A DNA stretch of 64,000 nt from Streptomyces sp. AV19 (GTDB taxonomy: Bacteria > Actinomycetota > Actinomycetes > Streptomycetales > Streptomycetaceae), in the NCBI RefSeq assembly GCF_015999245.1, contig NZ_JAEAMR010000022.1, positions 421,322 to 485,321 of the forward strand, written 5' to 3'. Within the stretch, counting starts at the first letter, position 1. The number at the start of each line of letters is the position of its first letter. Below the pieces are notes generated by a model that saw only the letters and a program-made list of their open reading frames with translations, searched no databases and was not told the DNA's origin. This document shows, piece after piece, positions 16,140 to 26,026 of the stretch. A program made the position numbers and the translations under genes.

Positions 16140-17414
16140 GTGACCGACGCCCAAGACACCGCAGCAGACCATCCACTGCGAACCACCGGGGGCGGCCCCC
16201 CGGACGACGTCGTCCCGGCGCCGATCCCCCTGTTGGAGCCGCGTGAGGGCATCCCCCCGGTCGTCGCGGACGACGAGGCCCTGGCCGCCGTCGTCCGGGC
16301 CTTCGCCGCGGGCCGCGGCCCGGTGGCCGTCGACGCCGAGCGCGCCTCGGGCTACCGCTACGGCCAGCGCGCCTACCTCGTCCAGCTGCGCCGGGAGGGG
16401 GCCGGCTCGGCCCTGATCGACCCGGTCGGCTGCCCGGACCTGTCCGCGCTGGGCGCGGCCGTCGGCGACGCCGAGTGGGTGCTGCACGCCGCCACCCAGG
16501 ACCTGCCGTGCCTGCGCGAGATAGGGATGACCCCGACCCGGCTCTTCGACACCGAGCTGGCCGGGCGGCTCGCCGGCTTCGCCCGCGTGGGTCTGGGCGC
16601 GATGGTGGAGAACGTCCTCGGCTACGCCCTGGAGAAGGGCCACTCCGCCGTCGACTGGTCCACCCGCCCGCTGCCCGAGCCCTGGCTGCGCTACGCCGCG
16701 CTCGACGTGGAGCTGCTCGTCGACCTGCGCGACGCGCTGGAGGAGGAGCTCGACCGGCAGGGCAAGCTGGAGTGGGCGCGGCAGGAGTTCGCGGCCATCG
16801 TCGCCGCGCCGCCCGCCCCGCCGCGCAAGGACCCCTGGCGGCGCACCTCCGGGATGCACAAGGTCCGCCGGCGGCGGCAGATGGCCGTGGTGCGCGAGCT
16901 GTGGACCGCGCGCGACCGGGTGGCGCAGCGGCGTGATGTGTCGCCGGGCAAGGTGCTGGGCGACGGCGCGATCATCGAGGCCGCGCTGAACATGCCGGCG
17001 AACGCGGGCGCCCTGGCCGCGCTGCCGGGCTTCGGGGCCCGGATGGGCCGGCGTCAGCTGGAGCAGTGGCAGGCGGCGATCGACCGGGCCCGCGCGGTGC
17101 CGGAGGCCGAACTGCCGCAGCCGGGCCAGCCGTTGACCGGGCCGCCCCCGCCGCGCGCCTGGGCCGACAAGGACCCGGTCGCCGCCGCGCGGCTGTCGGC
17201 GGCGCGCACCGCGGTGTCGGAGCTGGCCGAGCGGCTGACGATGCCCCAGGAGAACCTGATCACGCCGGACACCGTGCGCCGGCTGTGCTGGGAGCCGCCG
17301 GGGGACCCGTCGCCGGAGTCGGTCGCCGAGGTCCTGACCTCGCACGGCGCCCGGCCCTGGCAGGTCGAGCAGGTGACGCCGGTGCTGGTGACGGCGTTGT
17401 CGTCGGCCGCCTGA
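16140..17414 (+). CDS. rnd: Ribonuclease D-like 3'-5' exonuclease with HRDC domain
   Basis: A 424-residue protein. The DEDD exonuclease domain (about 45-220) shows VAVDAERASG (the first D-x-E motif), WVLHAATQDLPCLRE, FDTELAGRLAG and the late YAALDVELLVDLRD. An HRDC domain follows (about 245-330: VVRELWTARDRVAQRRDVSPG). Such enzymes trim structured RNA 3' ends. GTG start; N-terminal 40 residues are Pro-rich and poorly conserved. It follows whiI, as in S. coelicolor. Confidence 0.88.
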   Translation: MTDAQDTAADHPLRTTGGGPPDDVVPAPIPLLEPREGIPPVVADDEALAAVVRAFAAGRGPVAVDAERASGYRYGQRAYLVQLRREGAGSALIDPVGCPDLSALGAAVGDAEWVLHAATQDLPCLREIGMTPTRLFDTELAGRLAGFARVGLGAMVENVLGYALEKGHSAVDWSTRPLPEPWLRYAALDVELLVDLRDALEEELDRQGKLEWARQEFAAIVAAPPAPPRKDPWRRTSGMHKVRRRRQMAVVRELWTARDRVAQRRDVSPGKVLGDGAIIEAALNMPANAGALAALPGFGARMGRRQLEQWQAAIDRARAVPEAELPQPGQPLTGPPPPRAWADKDPVAAARLSAARTAVSELAERLTMPQENLITPDTVRRLCWEPPGDPSPESVAEVLTSHGARPWQVEQVTPVLVTALSSAA

Positions 17415-17423
17415 GGATCCTTC

Positions 17424-17460
17424 ACGGCCCCGGTCCGCCCCTGTGGCGGGCCGGGGCCGT
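17424..17460. terminator. Hairpin terminator after rnd
   Basis: ACGGCCCCGG-TCCGCC pairs with GGCGGG-CCGGGGCCGT around a five-base loop, ten bases after the stop codon. Confidence 0.8.
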
Positions 17461-17513
17461 TCGCGTTCCGGTGTGACCTTCGACGCTCCGGCCGAGGGGG
17501 CTGTGCAGCGTGG

Positions 17514-17527
17514 TTACCCGCAAGTAG
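17514..17527. promoter_or_regulatory. Candidate TetR-type operator upstream of fadA
   Basis: TTACCCGCAAGTAG is an imperfect dyad of the TTAC-CGC-GTAA type, about 80 bp before the fadA start. Similar sites control fatty-acid oxidation genes in actinobacteria; the assignment is by resemblance only. Confidence 0.3.
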
Positions 17528-17606
17528 CATGACGGTGAGCCCCGCGCCGTGGCGTACCCGAATCCGGCATGCCGGCGCAGCGATCCGCACCTGGAGGAGA
17601 GCCAAC

Positions 17607-18821
17607 GTGCCTCGTACCGCTAGGGACGTCGTTTTCGTCGACGGCGTCCGCACCCCGTTCGGCAAGGCGGGCCCGAAGGGCATCTACCACGAGACCCGCG
17701 CCGACGACCTGGTCGTCAAGTGCATCCGGGAGCTGCTGCGCCGCAACCCGGACCTGGACCCGGCCCGGATCGACGAGGTGGCCATCGCCGCGACGACCCA
17801 GATCGGCGACCAGGGCCTGACGCTGGGCCGTACCGCCGGCATCCTCGCGGGCCTCCCGCAGTCGGTCCCCGGCTTCTCGATCGACCGCATGTGCGCCGGT
17901 GCGATGACCGCCGTCACCAGCGTCGCCGGCGGCGTCGCCTTCGGTGCGTACGACCTCGCCGTCGCGGGCGGCGTCGAGCACATGGGCCGGCACCCGATGG
18001 GCGAGGGCGTGGACCCCAACCCGCGCTTCGTCTCGGAGAAGCTGGTCGACGAGTCCGCCCTGTTCATGGGCATGACGGCGGAGAACCTGCACGACCGCCT
18101 GCCGCACATCACCAAGCGGCGCGCCGACGAGTACGCCGTCCGCAGCCAGGAGAAGGCCGCCAAGGCCTACGCCGACGGCAGGATCCAGGCCGACCTCGTG
18201 CCGGTCTCCGTGCGCCGCACCAACCCGGAGGCCGGTGAGACCGGCTGGGGCCTGGCCACCGCCGACGAGCCGATGCGCCCGGGCACCACGCTGGCGGGCC
18301 TGGAGTCGCTCAAGACCCCGTTCCGTCCGCACGGCCGGGTGACCGCGGGCAACGCCGCCGGTCTCAACGACGGCGCGACCGCCTCGCTGATCGCCGCCGA
18401 GGACGTGGCGCGCGAGCTGGGCCTGCCGGTCAAGATGCGGCTGGTCGCCTACGCCTTCGCGGGCGTGGAGCCGGAGGTCATGGGCATCGGCCCGGTGCCG
18501 GCCACCGAGAAGGCGCTCGCCAAGGCGGGCCTGACCATCGACGACATCGGTCTGTTCGAGATCAACGAGGCCTTCGCGGTGCAGGTGCTCTCGCTCCTGG
18601 ACCACTACGGCATCGCCGACGACGACCCGCGCGTCAACCAGTACGGCGGCGCGATCGCCTTCGGCCACCCGCTGGCCTCCTCCGGCGTCCGCCTGATGAC
18701 GCAGCTGGCCCGGCAGTTCGAGGAGCAGCCGCACGTCCGCTACGGCATCACCAGCATGTGCGTCGGCTTCGGCATGGGCGGCACGGTCATCTGGGAGAAC
18801 CCCCACTGGGAGGGCAAGTGA
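17607..18821 (+). CDS. fadA: Acetyl-CoA C-acyltransferase (beta-oxidation thiolase)
   Basis: A 404-residue 3-ketoacyl-CoA thiolase. Catalytic Cys in DRMCAGAMTAV, INEAFAVQVL, GHPLASSG and the second catalytic Cys in MCVGFGMGG. It forms the thiolysis half of the fatty-acid oxidation complex with the downstream FadB, 73 bp away. GTG start after GGAGGAG; an upstream ATG at 17529 lacks such a site. It differs clearly from the pcaF-like thiolase 8 kb earlier (GHPLASSG versus GHPLGASG). Confidence 0.9.
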   Translation: MPRTARDVVFVDGVRTPFGKAGPKGIYHETRADDLVVKCIRELLRRNPDLDPARIDEVAIAATTQIGDQGLTLGRTAGILAGLPQSVPGFSIDRMCAGAMTAVTSVAGGVAFGAYDLAVAGGVEHMGRHPMGEGVDPNPRFVSEKLVDESALFMGMTAENLHDRLPHITKRRADEYAVRSQEKAAKAYADGRIQADLVPVSVRRTNPEAGETGWGLATADEPMRPGTTLAGLESLKTPFRPHGRVTAGNAAGLNDGATASLIAAEDVARELGLPVKMRLVAYAFAGVEPEVMGIGPVPATEKALAKAGLTIDDIGLFEINEAFAVQVLSLLDHYGIADDDPRVNQYGGAIAFGHPLASSGVRLMTQLARQFEEQPHVRYGITSMCVGFGMGGTVIWENPHWEGK

Positions 18822-18894
18822 GCGAGCGCAGCGAGCGAACCATTGAAAGGTGCGCACCGTGCGCATGCACGGCCGAGCGGAGCGAGGTAGTCGC

Positions 18895-21027
18895 ATGAGC
18901 ACCACCGCTGAGCTTCTGAAGGGCGCGGCCGAGCTGTTCCCGGACGAGGTCGTCACCCAGGCGCACGTCCGCCACCTCGAACTCCCGCGGGGCGCGGGCA
19001 CGTTCGCGCTCATCACGCTGGACAACGGCCTGGACCACACCAAGCCGACCACCTTCGGCCCGCAGTCGCTGGCCAACCTGAGCACCGCCATCGACCAGGT
19101 CGAGGCGGAGGCCAAGGACGGGAAGATCGTCGGCGTCGGCGTCACCGGCAAGCCGTTCATCTTCGCGGTCGGCGCCGACCTCAAGGGCGTCGAGCTGCTC
19201 AAGCGCCACGAGGACGCTCTCGCCATCGGCAAGGGCGGCCACGACGTCTTCAAGCGGCTGGCGGCGCTGGCCGTGCCGACCTTCGCGTACTACAACGGCG
19301 CGGCCATGGGCGGCGGCGTCGAGGTCGGTCTGCACTGCACCTACCGCACGGTGTCCAAGGCGATCCCGGCGTTCTCGCTGCCCGAGGTCTTCCTCGGCCT
19401 CGTCCCCGGCTGGGGCGGCTGCGCCCTGCTGCCGAACCTCATCGGCGCGGACCGCGCGGTCTCGGTGATCATCGAGAACTCGCTGAACCAGAACCGCCAG
19501 CTGAAGGGCAAGCAGGTCTTCGAGCTCGGCATCGCCGACGCGATCTTCGAGGGCGCCGACTTCCTGGAGCAGTCGCTGGGCTGGACCGCCTCCGTGCTCA
19601 CCGGCGAGACCCAGGTCAGCCGGCCCGAGGTGGACCGTGGCGAGGCGTGGGACCAGGCCGTCGAGCGCGGCCGGTTCATCGCCGACTCCAAGGTGCACGG
19701 CGCGGCCCCGGCCGCGTACCGCGCGCTGGACATCATCTCCGCGGCGAAGAACGGCGACCTGCGCCAGGGCTTCGACGCCGAGGACCAGGCGCTCGCCGAC
19801 CTCATCATGGGCGGCGAACTGCGCAGCGGCATCTACGCGTTCAACCTGGTGCAGAAGCGCGGCAAGCGGCCGGCCGGCGCCCCGGACAAGTCGCTGGCCC
19901 GCCCGGTCAACAAGGTGGGCGTCGTCGGCGCCGGCCTGATGGCCTCGCAGCTGGCGCTGCTCTTCCTGCGCCGCCTGGAGGTGCCGGTCGTGCTGACCGA
20001 CATCGACCAGGAGCGCGTCGACAAGGGCGTGGCCTACGTCCACGGCGAGATCGACAAGCTGCTCGGCAAGGGCCGCATCAACCAAGACAAGGCCAACCGC
20101 CTCAAGGCCGCGGTGACGGGCTCCCTCGACAAGGCCGCCGCCTTCGGCGACGCGGACTTCGTCATCGAGGCCGTCTTCGAGGAGATGGGCGTCAAGCAGC
20201 AGGTCTTCGCCGAGGTCGAGGCGGTCGTGCCGGAGCACGCCGTCCTGGCCACCAACACCTCGTCGCTGTCGGTCTCCGAGATGGCGTCGAAGCTCAAGCA
20301 CCCCGAGCGGGTCGTGGGCTTCCACTTCTTCAACCCGGTCGCGGTCCTGCCGCTGCTGGAGATCGTGCGCGGCGAGCGGACCGACGACGCGGCGCTGGCC
20401 ACCGCGTTCGGCGTCGCCAAGAAGCTGAAGAAGACCGCGGTGCTGGTGAAGGACGCCCCGGCGTTCGTCGTCAACCGCATCCTCACCCGCTTCCTGGGCG
20501 AGATCCAGAACGTCATCGACGAGGGCACCCCGGTGGCCACCGCCGAGAAGGCCGTCGAGCCGCTCGGGCTGCCGATGTCGCCGCTGGTGCTGCTGGAGCT
20601 GGTGGGCCCGGCGATCGGTCTGCACGTCTCGGAGACCCTGGCCGCCGCGTTCCCCGACCGCTTCACGGTCTCGGAGAACCTGGCCGCGGTCGTCAAGGCG
20701 GGCAAGCGGGGCTTCTACGTGTACGACTCCGGGAAGCCGGAGCTCGACCCCGAGGTCGTGGCGCTGCTGAAGCAGGGCGACGTCGTCCTGACGGAGGAGC
20801 AGGTGCGCACCCGCGTCCTGGACGCGGTGGCGCGGGAGATCGGCATCATGCTGGACGAGGGCGTCGTCGCCGAGGCGCAGGACATCGACCTGTGCCTGAT
20901 CACGGGGGCGGGCTGGCCGTTCCACCTGGGCGGGATCACGCCGTACCTGGACCGGGAGGGTGTCTCGGAGCGGGTGAACGGGAAGCGGTTCCTCGCGCCG
21001 GGGGTGGCGAGCGTGCCGGCGGCGTAG
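18895..21027 (+). CDS. fadB: Fatty-acid oxidation multifunctional enzyme FadB-like
   Basis: A 710-residue fusion of enoyl-CoA hydratase (about 40-300; FAVGADLKG and YNGAAMGGGVEVGLHC oxyanion-hole region) and 3-hydroxyacyl-CoA dehydrogenase (about 340-700; NAD motif VGVVGAGLMASQLALLF, HFFNPV catalytic His segment and KDAPAFVVNRI). Together with fadA it performs three steps of beta-oxidation. The ATG at 18895 follows GAGCGAGG; the spacer from fadA contains related GAGCG(C/G)AGCGAG words in both orientations. Confidence 0.93.
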   Translation: MSTTAELLKGAAELFPDEVVTQAHVRHLELPRGAGTFALITLDNGLDHTKPTTFGPQSLANLSTAIDQVEAEAKDGKIVGVGVTGKPFIFAVGADLKGVELLKRHEDALAIGKGGHDVFKRLAALAVPTFAYYNGAAMGGGVEVGLHCTYRTVSKAIPAFSLPEVFLGLVPGWGGCALLPNLIGADRAVSVIIENSLNQNRQLKGKQVFELGIADAIFEGADFLEQSLGWTASVLTGETQVSRPEVDRGEAWDQAVERGRFIADSKVHGAAPAAYRALDIISAAKNGDLRQGFDAEDQALADLIMGGELRSGIYAFNLVQKRGKRPAGAPDKSLARPVNKVGVVGAGLMASQLALLFLRRLEVPVVLTDIDQERVDKGVAYVHGEIDKLLGKGRINQDKANRLKAAVTGSLDKAAAFGDADFVIEAVFEEMGVKQQVFAEVEAVVPEHAVLATNTSSLSVSEMASKLKHPERVVGFHFFNPVAVLPLLEIVRGERTDDAALATAFGVAKKLKKTAVLVKDAPAFVVNRILTRFLGEIQNVIDEGTPVATAEKAVEPLGLPMSPLVLLELVGPAIGLHVSETLAAAFPDRFTVSENLAAVVKAGKRGFYVYDSGKPELDPEVVALLKQGDVVLTEEQVRTRVLDAVAREIGIMLDEGVVAEAQDIDLCLITGAGWPFHLGGITPYLDREGVSERVNGKRFLAPGVASVPAA

Positions 21028-21039
21028 CCGCCTGGTTAC

Positions 21040-21084
21040 ACGGTGCTGGGCCGCGCGGGGTTGTCCTGCGCGGCCCAGCACCGT
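21040..21084. terminator. Strong hairpin terminator after fadB
   Basis: A perfect 17-bp stem (ACGGTGCTGGGCCGCGC with its complement) and 11-nt loop, 12 bp after the fadB stop. It is followed by a modular repeat copy. Confidence 0.88.
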
Positions 21085-21097
21085 CGTGGGGGAAGTT

Positions 21098-21190
21098 TTT
21101 GCCCCTGCCCCGCCCTTTCACCGTTTCTTCGCGCTCCGCGCGGGGGCAACGCGGCTGCGCCGCGTTCGTCCTCAAACGCCGGACGGGCTG
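21098..21190. repeat. Modular intergenic repeat, copy 5
   Basis: CCCGCCCTTTCACCGTTTCT box, GCGCTCCGCGC palindrome, AACGCGGCTGCGCCGCGTT palindrome and CGTCCTCAAACGCCGGACGG box in the standard order, between convergent fadB and the next gene. Confidence 0.8.
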
Positions 21191-21194
21191 ATTT

Positions 21195-22262
21195 CTAGAC
21201 CCGCACCCAGCGGCCCAGTGCCAGGCCCGACTCGTCCTTCTGGCGGGTCACGCACAGGCCGCCGTCCGGGGCGAACGCCGCCAGCACCACGCGGCCATGG
21301 GCGTCCAGCGCCAACGCCGGTGCGCCCGCGCACACTTCGCCCGTCTTCGACCAGAAGACCCCCGCCGCCTCGTCCCCGGTCGGGTACGCCGCCACCGCCG
21401 GCAGGCCGGAGGCCGTCCGCTGGGCGAGGACGGTGCAGTCGTGGCCGTCGACCGTCGTGCGGACGGCGGCGACGGGGCCGTCGCCGTCGTCCTCGTACGC
21501 GCCGAGGGACACCGGGACGCCCGGTTCCGTCCCCTCGTGCGTGTGCGTGTGCAGCGCGCGCTCCGCCGCGTCGCGCCAGAAGTGCGTGACGCGCCCGGGC
21601 CCGGCCGCGAAGCACGAGCCCGTGCCCGACAGCGCCTTGGCCGGAATGTTGCGCACCCGCCGCAGCGGGCCGCCGGGCTCGTCCTGGGCCCAGCTCTGGA
21701 CCGTCTCGCCGGAGAGCGCGAGCAGTTCCGCGCGTCCGTCCTCCGTCGCGGCGGCGCAGAGCGCGTCGAGGACGTTGCTGCCCTTCATGTCGAGCCACGG
21801 CCCCCAGACGCCCTTGGCGTCCTGGCGCCGCCCGCAGACGCCGCCGCCGGCGTTGCGTATGAAGACGTTCGGCCCGTGCTTGTCGACGACGGCGGCCGGG
21901 GCGCCGATCTGCGCCGCGCGGTCGCGGTCCTGGCCGTAGGGGGTGCCGATCGACCGCCAGGGCGTCAGCGCGCGGCCGGGCTGGAACTGGGTCGCGTAGA
22001 CCACGTCCGTCTCCGTGCGGCCGTCGTCCGTCACGCGGGTGCGGACGCCGAACAGGTAGACGTAGCCGCGCTCCGTCCGGCACAGCGACAGGTGCGGCTC
22101 CAGGCCCGGCACGACGAGGTGTTCGGGCCCGGTCCACTCCGGCCCGCCGGGCCGGGTCTCGGTCCACCGCAGCAGTCCGTTCGCGGCCGGCGCGTAGGCC
22201 GTCAGGCGGCCGTCCTGTCCCCGCAGCAGCCATCCGGTGGTGGGGGTGGCCGTCCGTGCCAT
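21195..22262 (-). CDS. Beta-propeller-like protein of unknown function
   Basis: A 355-residue protein without signal peptide. Repeating blade-like units of about 45-50 residues (TGWLLRGQDGRLTAYAPAANG; RGYVYLFGVRTR; GTGSCFAAGPGRVTHFWRDAA; TASGLPAVAAYPTGDEAAGVFW) suggest a seven-bladed propeller of the PLL/sialidase-like lectin type. No catalytic motif is recognised. It sits alone, convergent with fadB and upstream of the permease on the same strand. Fold is inferred from internal periodicity only. Confidence 0.6.
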   Translation of the reverse strand: MARTATPTTGWLLRGQDGRLTAYAPAANGLLRWTETRPGGPEWTGPEHLVVPGLEPHLSLCRTERGYVYLFGVRTRVTDDGRTETDVVYATQFQPGRALTPWRSIGTPYGQDRDRAAQIGAPAAVVDKHGPNVFIRNAGGGVCGRRQDAKGVWGPWLDMKGSNVLDALCAAATEDGRAELLALSGETVQSWAQDEPGGPLRRVRNIPAKALSGTGSCFAAGPGRVTHFWRDAAERALHTHTHEGTEPGVPVSLGAYEDDGDGPVAAVRTTVDGHDCTVLAQRTASGLPAVAAYPTGDEAAGVFWSKTGEVCAGAPALALDAHGRVVLAAFAPDGGLCVTRQKDESGLALGRWVRV

Positions 22263-22417
22263 GACTCGCCGCCAGCCTCTCGTTGCCCCAATTCCGCGTG
22301 GTGCGGAGCCGCTTCACCTGCGTTTTCCGACCCCCGACAATAACATTCGGCGGGACGCGGAATTCCGGCCCGAAATCACCGTGCGAAATCGCGCATATCC
22401 CCCGGCGCGCCGCCGCG

Positions 22418-23932
22418 CTACGCCTTCTCCGCCTCCGCCGACACCCGGCTGTGCCGCCGCCCGTAGACGAAGTAGACGAGGACGCCCAGCACCATCCAGG
22501 CGGCGAACCTCAGCCACGTCTCGGCCGGCAGATTGAGCATCAGCCACAGCGACGCCAGCACCGACAGCAGCGGCACGTACGGTACGAACGGGGTGCGGAA
22601 GGCCCGCGGCAGGTCCGGCCGGGCGCGGCGCAGCAGGACGACGCCCAGCGCGACGACGACGAACGCGAACAGCGTCCCGATGTTGACCAGTTCGGCCAGC
22701 ACGTCGATGGAGGTGAAGCCCGCGACGACGGCGACGACGACCCCCAGCAGCACGGTGGAGCGGTAGGGCGTGCCGAAGCGGGGGTGGACGGTGGAGAAGA
22801 CCCGCGGCAGCAGGCCGTCGCGGCTCATGGCGAAGAACACCCGGCTCTGTCCGAGCAGCAGGATCATGCACACGGAGGTCAGGCCGACCGCCGCGCCGAA
22901 GCTGATGAGCCCGGCCCAGAAGGGGTGGCCCCGGTCCTTGAAGGCGTCCGCGAGGGGCGCGTCCACGGACAGCTTGCTGTACTTCTGCATGCCGGTGACG
23001 ACGACGGACACGGCCACGTACAGCGCGGTGCAGATGGCGAGCGAGCCGAGGATGCCGCGCGGCACGTCGCGCTGGGGGTTGTGGGTCTCCTCCGCGGCGG
23101 TGGCGACGATGTCGAAGCCGATGAACGCGAAGAAGACGACGGCGGCGGCCGAGAAGATGCCCATGACGCCGAAGTGGGAGGGCGTGAAGCCGAACATCAG
23201 CTGGACCAGCGGCGCGGCCAGCCCGCTGCCGCCCTTACTGCCCTGCGCGGGCGGGATGAACGGCTCGTAGTTGGCGCCGCTGATGAGGAAGGCACCGGCG
23301 ATGATCACGATGAGCACGACGGTGACCTTCACCCCGACGACGACCGAGGTCACCCGGGAGGACAGCTTCATGCCGGCGACCAGGATCACGGTCAGCGCCA
23401 GGACCAGGACGCAGGCCAGGATGTCGAAGCCGAAGTGGCCGCCGTGCGGCCCGGAGAGGGCCTGCGGCAGGTGCCAGCCGGCGGTGTCCAGCAACGAGCG
23501 GATGTAGCCGGACCAGCCGACGGCGACGACGGCGCAGCCCAGGGCGAGTTCGAGGATCAGGTCCCAGCCGATGATCCAGGCGGGCAGTTCGCCGAGCGAG
23601 GCGTACGAGAAGGTGTACGCGGACCCGGCCACCGGCACCGTCGAGGCGAACTCCGCGTAGCACAGCGCCGCGAGCCCGCACACGATGCCGGCCAGGACGA
23701 ACGCGAGGGCCACCGAGGGGCCGGCGCTCTCCTTGGCGACCTTCCCGGTGAGGACGAAGATGCCGGTGCCGATGACGACGCCGACGCCGAAGACGGTCAG
23801 GTCGAGGGCGGAGAGCGACTTCTTGAGGACGTGCTCCGGCTCTTCGGTGTCCCGGATGGACTGCTCCACCGTCTTCGTCCGGAACATACCGCTCCTGCCG
23901 CGGTCGTTCCGGGTCGGTTGCTCCGTGCTCAT
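22418..23932 (-). CDS. APC-family cationic amino-acid permease (YfnA/CAT type)
   Basis: A 504-residue membrane protein with about 12 transmembrane helices. The first helix begins with the family signature FGVGVVIGTGIFVLTG, and GFDIVATAAEETHNPQRDVP is the conserved helix-6 to loop motif of CAT-type transporters. A roughly 35-residue hydrophilic N-terminus precedes helix 1. Likely imports basic or neutral amino acids by proton coupling. Separated from dxs by 178 bp, including a hairpin belonging to dxs. Confidence 0.87.
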   Translation of the reverse strand: MSTEQPTRNDRGRSGMFRTKTVEQSIRDTEEPEHVLKKSLSALDLTVFGVGVVIGTGIFVLTGKVAKESAGPSVALAFVLAGIVCGLAALCYAEFASTVPVAGSAYTFSYASLGELPAWIIGWDLILELALGCAVVAVGWSGYIRSLLDTAGWHLPQALSGPHGGHFGFDILACVLVLALTVILVAGMKLSSRVTSVVVGVKVTVVLIVIIAGAFLISGANYEPFIPPAQGSKGGSGLAAPLVQLMFGFTPSHFGVMGIFSAAAVVFFAFIGFDIVATAAEETHNPQRDVPRGILGSLAICTALYVAVSVVVTGMQKYSKLSVDAPLADAFKDRGHPFWAGLISFGAAVGLTSVCMILLLGQSRVFFAMSRDGLLPRVFSTVHPRFGTPYRSTVLLGVVVAVVAGFTSIDVLAELVNIGTLFAFVVVALGVVLLRRARPDLPRAFRTPFVPYVPLLSVLASLWLMLNLPAETWLRFAAWMVLGVLVYFVYGRRHSRVSAEAEKA

Positions 23933-24049
23933 CGGCCCACCTCCACCGGCTCGGCTTGCGAGTGTCCGCGATGATGCGGGCCCGGGCCGGGGAGCACAGC
24001 CTCCCTGCTGCGTGGTTCACCCGATGGAGGGCAGGCTCCGCTATGCGCG

Positions 24050-24093
24050 AGGGCCGGCCGGACCACCCGGAATGATGGTCCGACCGGCCCTTC
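24050..24093. terminator. Hairpin terminator downstream of dxs
   Basis: AGGGCCGGCCGGACCA pairs with TGGTCCGACCGGCCCT around a ten-base loop, just beyond the dxs stop on the minus strand. Confidence 0.75.
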
Positions 24094-24110
24094 GCCGGGT
24101 CAAGTGCGGG

Positions 24111-26008
24111 TCAGTCGGCGACGGCCTCGGCGGGCTCGCCCTCCTCGGCGACCACGGCGCCCCCGTCCAGCCTGGCGACCAGCCCGGTCACCTGACGGGC
24201 GATGTCCGGGGCGGTCAGCCCGATCTCGGCCATGACCTCCTTGCGGGAGGCGTGGTCGAGGAAGCGCGGCGGGATGCCGAAGTCGCGCAGCGGCAGGTCC
24301 ACGCCCGCGTCGCGCAGCGCCTGGGCGACGGCCGAACCGACGCCGCCCACACGGCCGTTGTCCTCGACGGTGACGACGACGCGGTGCCGCGCGGCGAGGC
24401 CGGGCAGGGCCTCGTCGACCGGCTTGACCCAGCGCGGGTCCACGACGGTGGAGGAGATGCCCTGTTTGTCGAGGAGGCCGGCGATCTCCAGGCACATGGG
24501 TGCCAGCGCGCCGACGGAGACGATGAGGACGTCGGGCATGGGGGTACCTCCCATGCCCTTAAGGCTATGGGGGACGGTGCCCTCGGCGGGGCGGCGCAGG
24601 ACGTCCATGCCGCCGACCCGGCCCACGGCCTCGACGGCCGGGCCGACCGTGCCCTTGGAGTAGCGCACGACGGTCGGCGCGTCCGCGACCTCGACGGCCT
24701 CGCGGAGCTGGGCGCGCACCTGGTCGGCGTCGCGCGGGGCGGCGATCCGCAGGCCGGGGACGACCTGGAGGATCGACATGTCCCACATGCCGTTGTGGCC
24801 ACGTCCATCAGGACCTGGTCGAAGGCCCGGTTGAGGAAGGTCGCGTAGACGGCGAAGACCGGGTGCAGGCCGCCGGTCGCCAGGCCGGCCGCGGAGGTGG
24901 CGGCGTGCTGCTCGGCGATGCCCACGTCGTAGACGCGGTCGGGGAACTCCTCGGCGAACTTGCCGAGGCCCACCGGCTGCATCATGGCCGCGGTGATGGC
25001 CACGACGTCCTCGCGCTCGCGGCCGAGCTTCACCATCTCGTCGCCGAAGACGGAGGTCCAGCTGGCGCCGGAGGCGGCGACGGGCAGGCCGGTGTCGGGG
25101 TGGATGACGCCGATGCCGTGGAAGCGGTCGCCCTCGTGCTGCTCGGCCGGCTTGTAGCCGCGGCCCTTCTCGGTCAGGCAGTGGACGATCACCGGGCCGC
25201 CGAAGCGCTTGGCGCGCTGGAGCGCGGACTCCAGGGCCTCGATGTCGTGGCCGTCGATCGGGCCGACGTACTTCAGGCCCAGGTCCTCGAACATGCCCTG
25301 CGGGGCGATGAAGTCCTTGAGGCCCTTCTTGGCGCCGTGCAGCGTCTCGTAGAGCGGCCTGCCGACGACCGGGGTGCGCTCCAGCAGGTCCTTGCCGCGG
25401 GCCAGGAAGCGCTCGTAGCCGTCGGTGGTGCGCAGGGTGGCCAGGTGGTTGGCGAGGCCGCCGATGGTGGGCGCGTAGGAGCGCTCGTTGTCGTTGACGA
25501 CGATGACGAGCGGGCGGTCCTTGGCGACGGCGATGTTGTTGAGCGCCTCCCAGGCCATGCCGCCGGTGAGGGCGCCGTCGCCGATGACGGCGACGACGTG
25601 GTCCTGCTTCCCCAGGACCTGGTTGGCCTTGGCCAGGCCGTCGGCCCAGCCGAGGACGGTGGAGGCGTGACTGTTCTCGATGACGTCGTGCTCGGACTCG
25701 GCGCGCGACGGGTAGCCCGACAGGCCGTCCTTGGCGCGCAGCCTCGAGAAGTCCTGGCGGCCGGTGAGCAGCTTGTGGACGTACGACTGGTGCCCGGTGT
25801 CGAAGAGGACCCGGTCCTTGGGCGAGTCGAAGACACGGTGCAGGGCGATGGTGAGCTCGACGACACCGAGGTTGGGTCCCAGGTGTCCGCCGGTCTTGGC
25901 GACTGCGTCGACGAGGAAGGTGCGGATCTCCGCGGCGAGCCGCCCGAGCTGCTCGGGGCTCAGCCGGTCCAGATCGCGCGGTCCCCTGATGCGGGTCAGC
26001 AGGGCCAC
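24111..26008 (-). pseudogene. dxs: 1-Deoxy-D-xylulose-5-phosphate synthase, frameshifted by a small internal deletion
   Basis: Dxs condenses pyruvate and glyceraldehyde-3-phosphate with thiamine diphosphate, the first MEP-pathway step. From GTG 26008 (AAGGAGGCACGG upstream) the frame runs through the TPP motif GDGALTGGMAWEALNN and the catalytic YDVGIAEQHAA. At about 24800-24815 it jumps from FDQVLMDVA straight into HNGMWDMSILQVVPG in another frame. The roughly 22 residues normally between, including the DRAG segment, are missing. The full span is 1898 bp; adding back 67 bp restores a 655-codon frame, so a deletion of about 67 bp is the simplest reading. An extra in-frame palindromic segment lies at 24536-24577. 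A real mutation or an assembly collapse are both possible; many streptomycetes have a second dxs. Confidence 0.85.
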
Positions 26009-26026
26009 CCGTGCCTCCTTTAGCTG

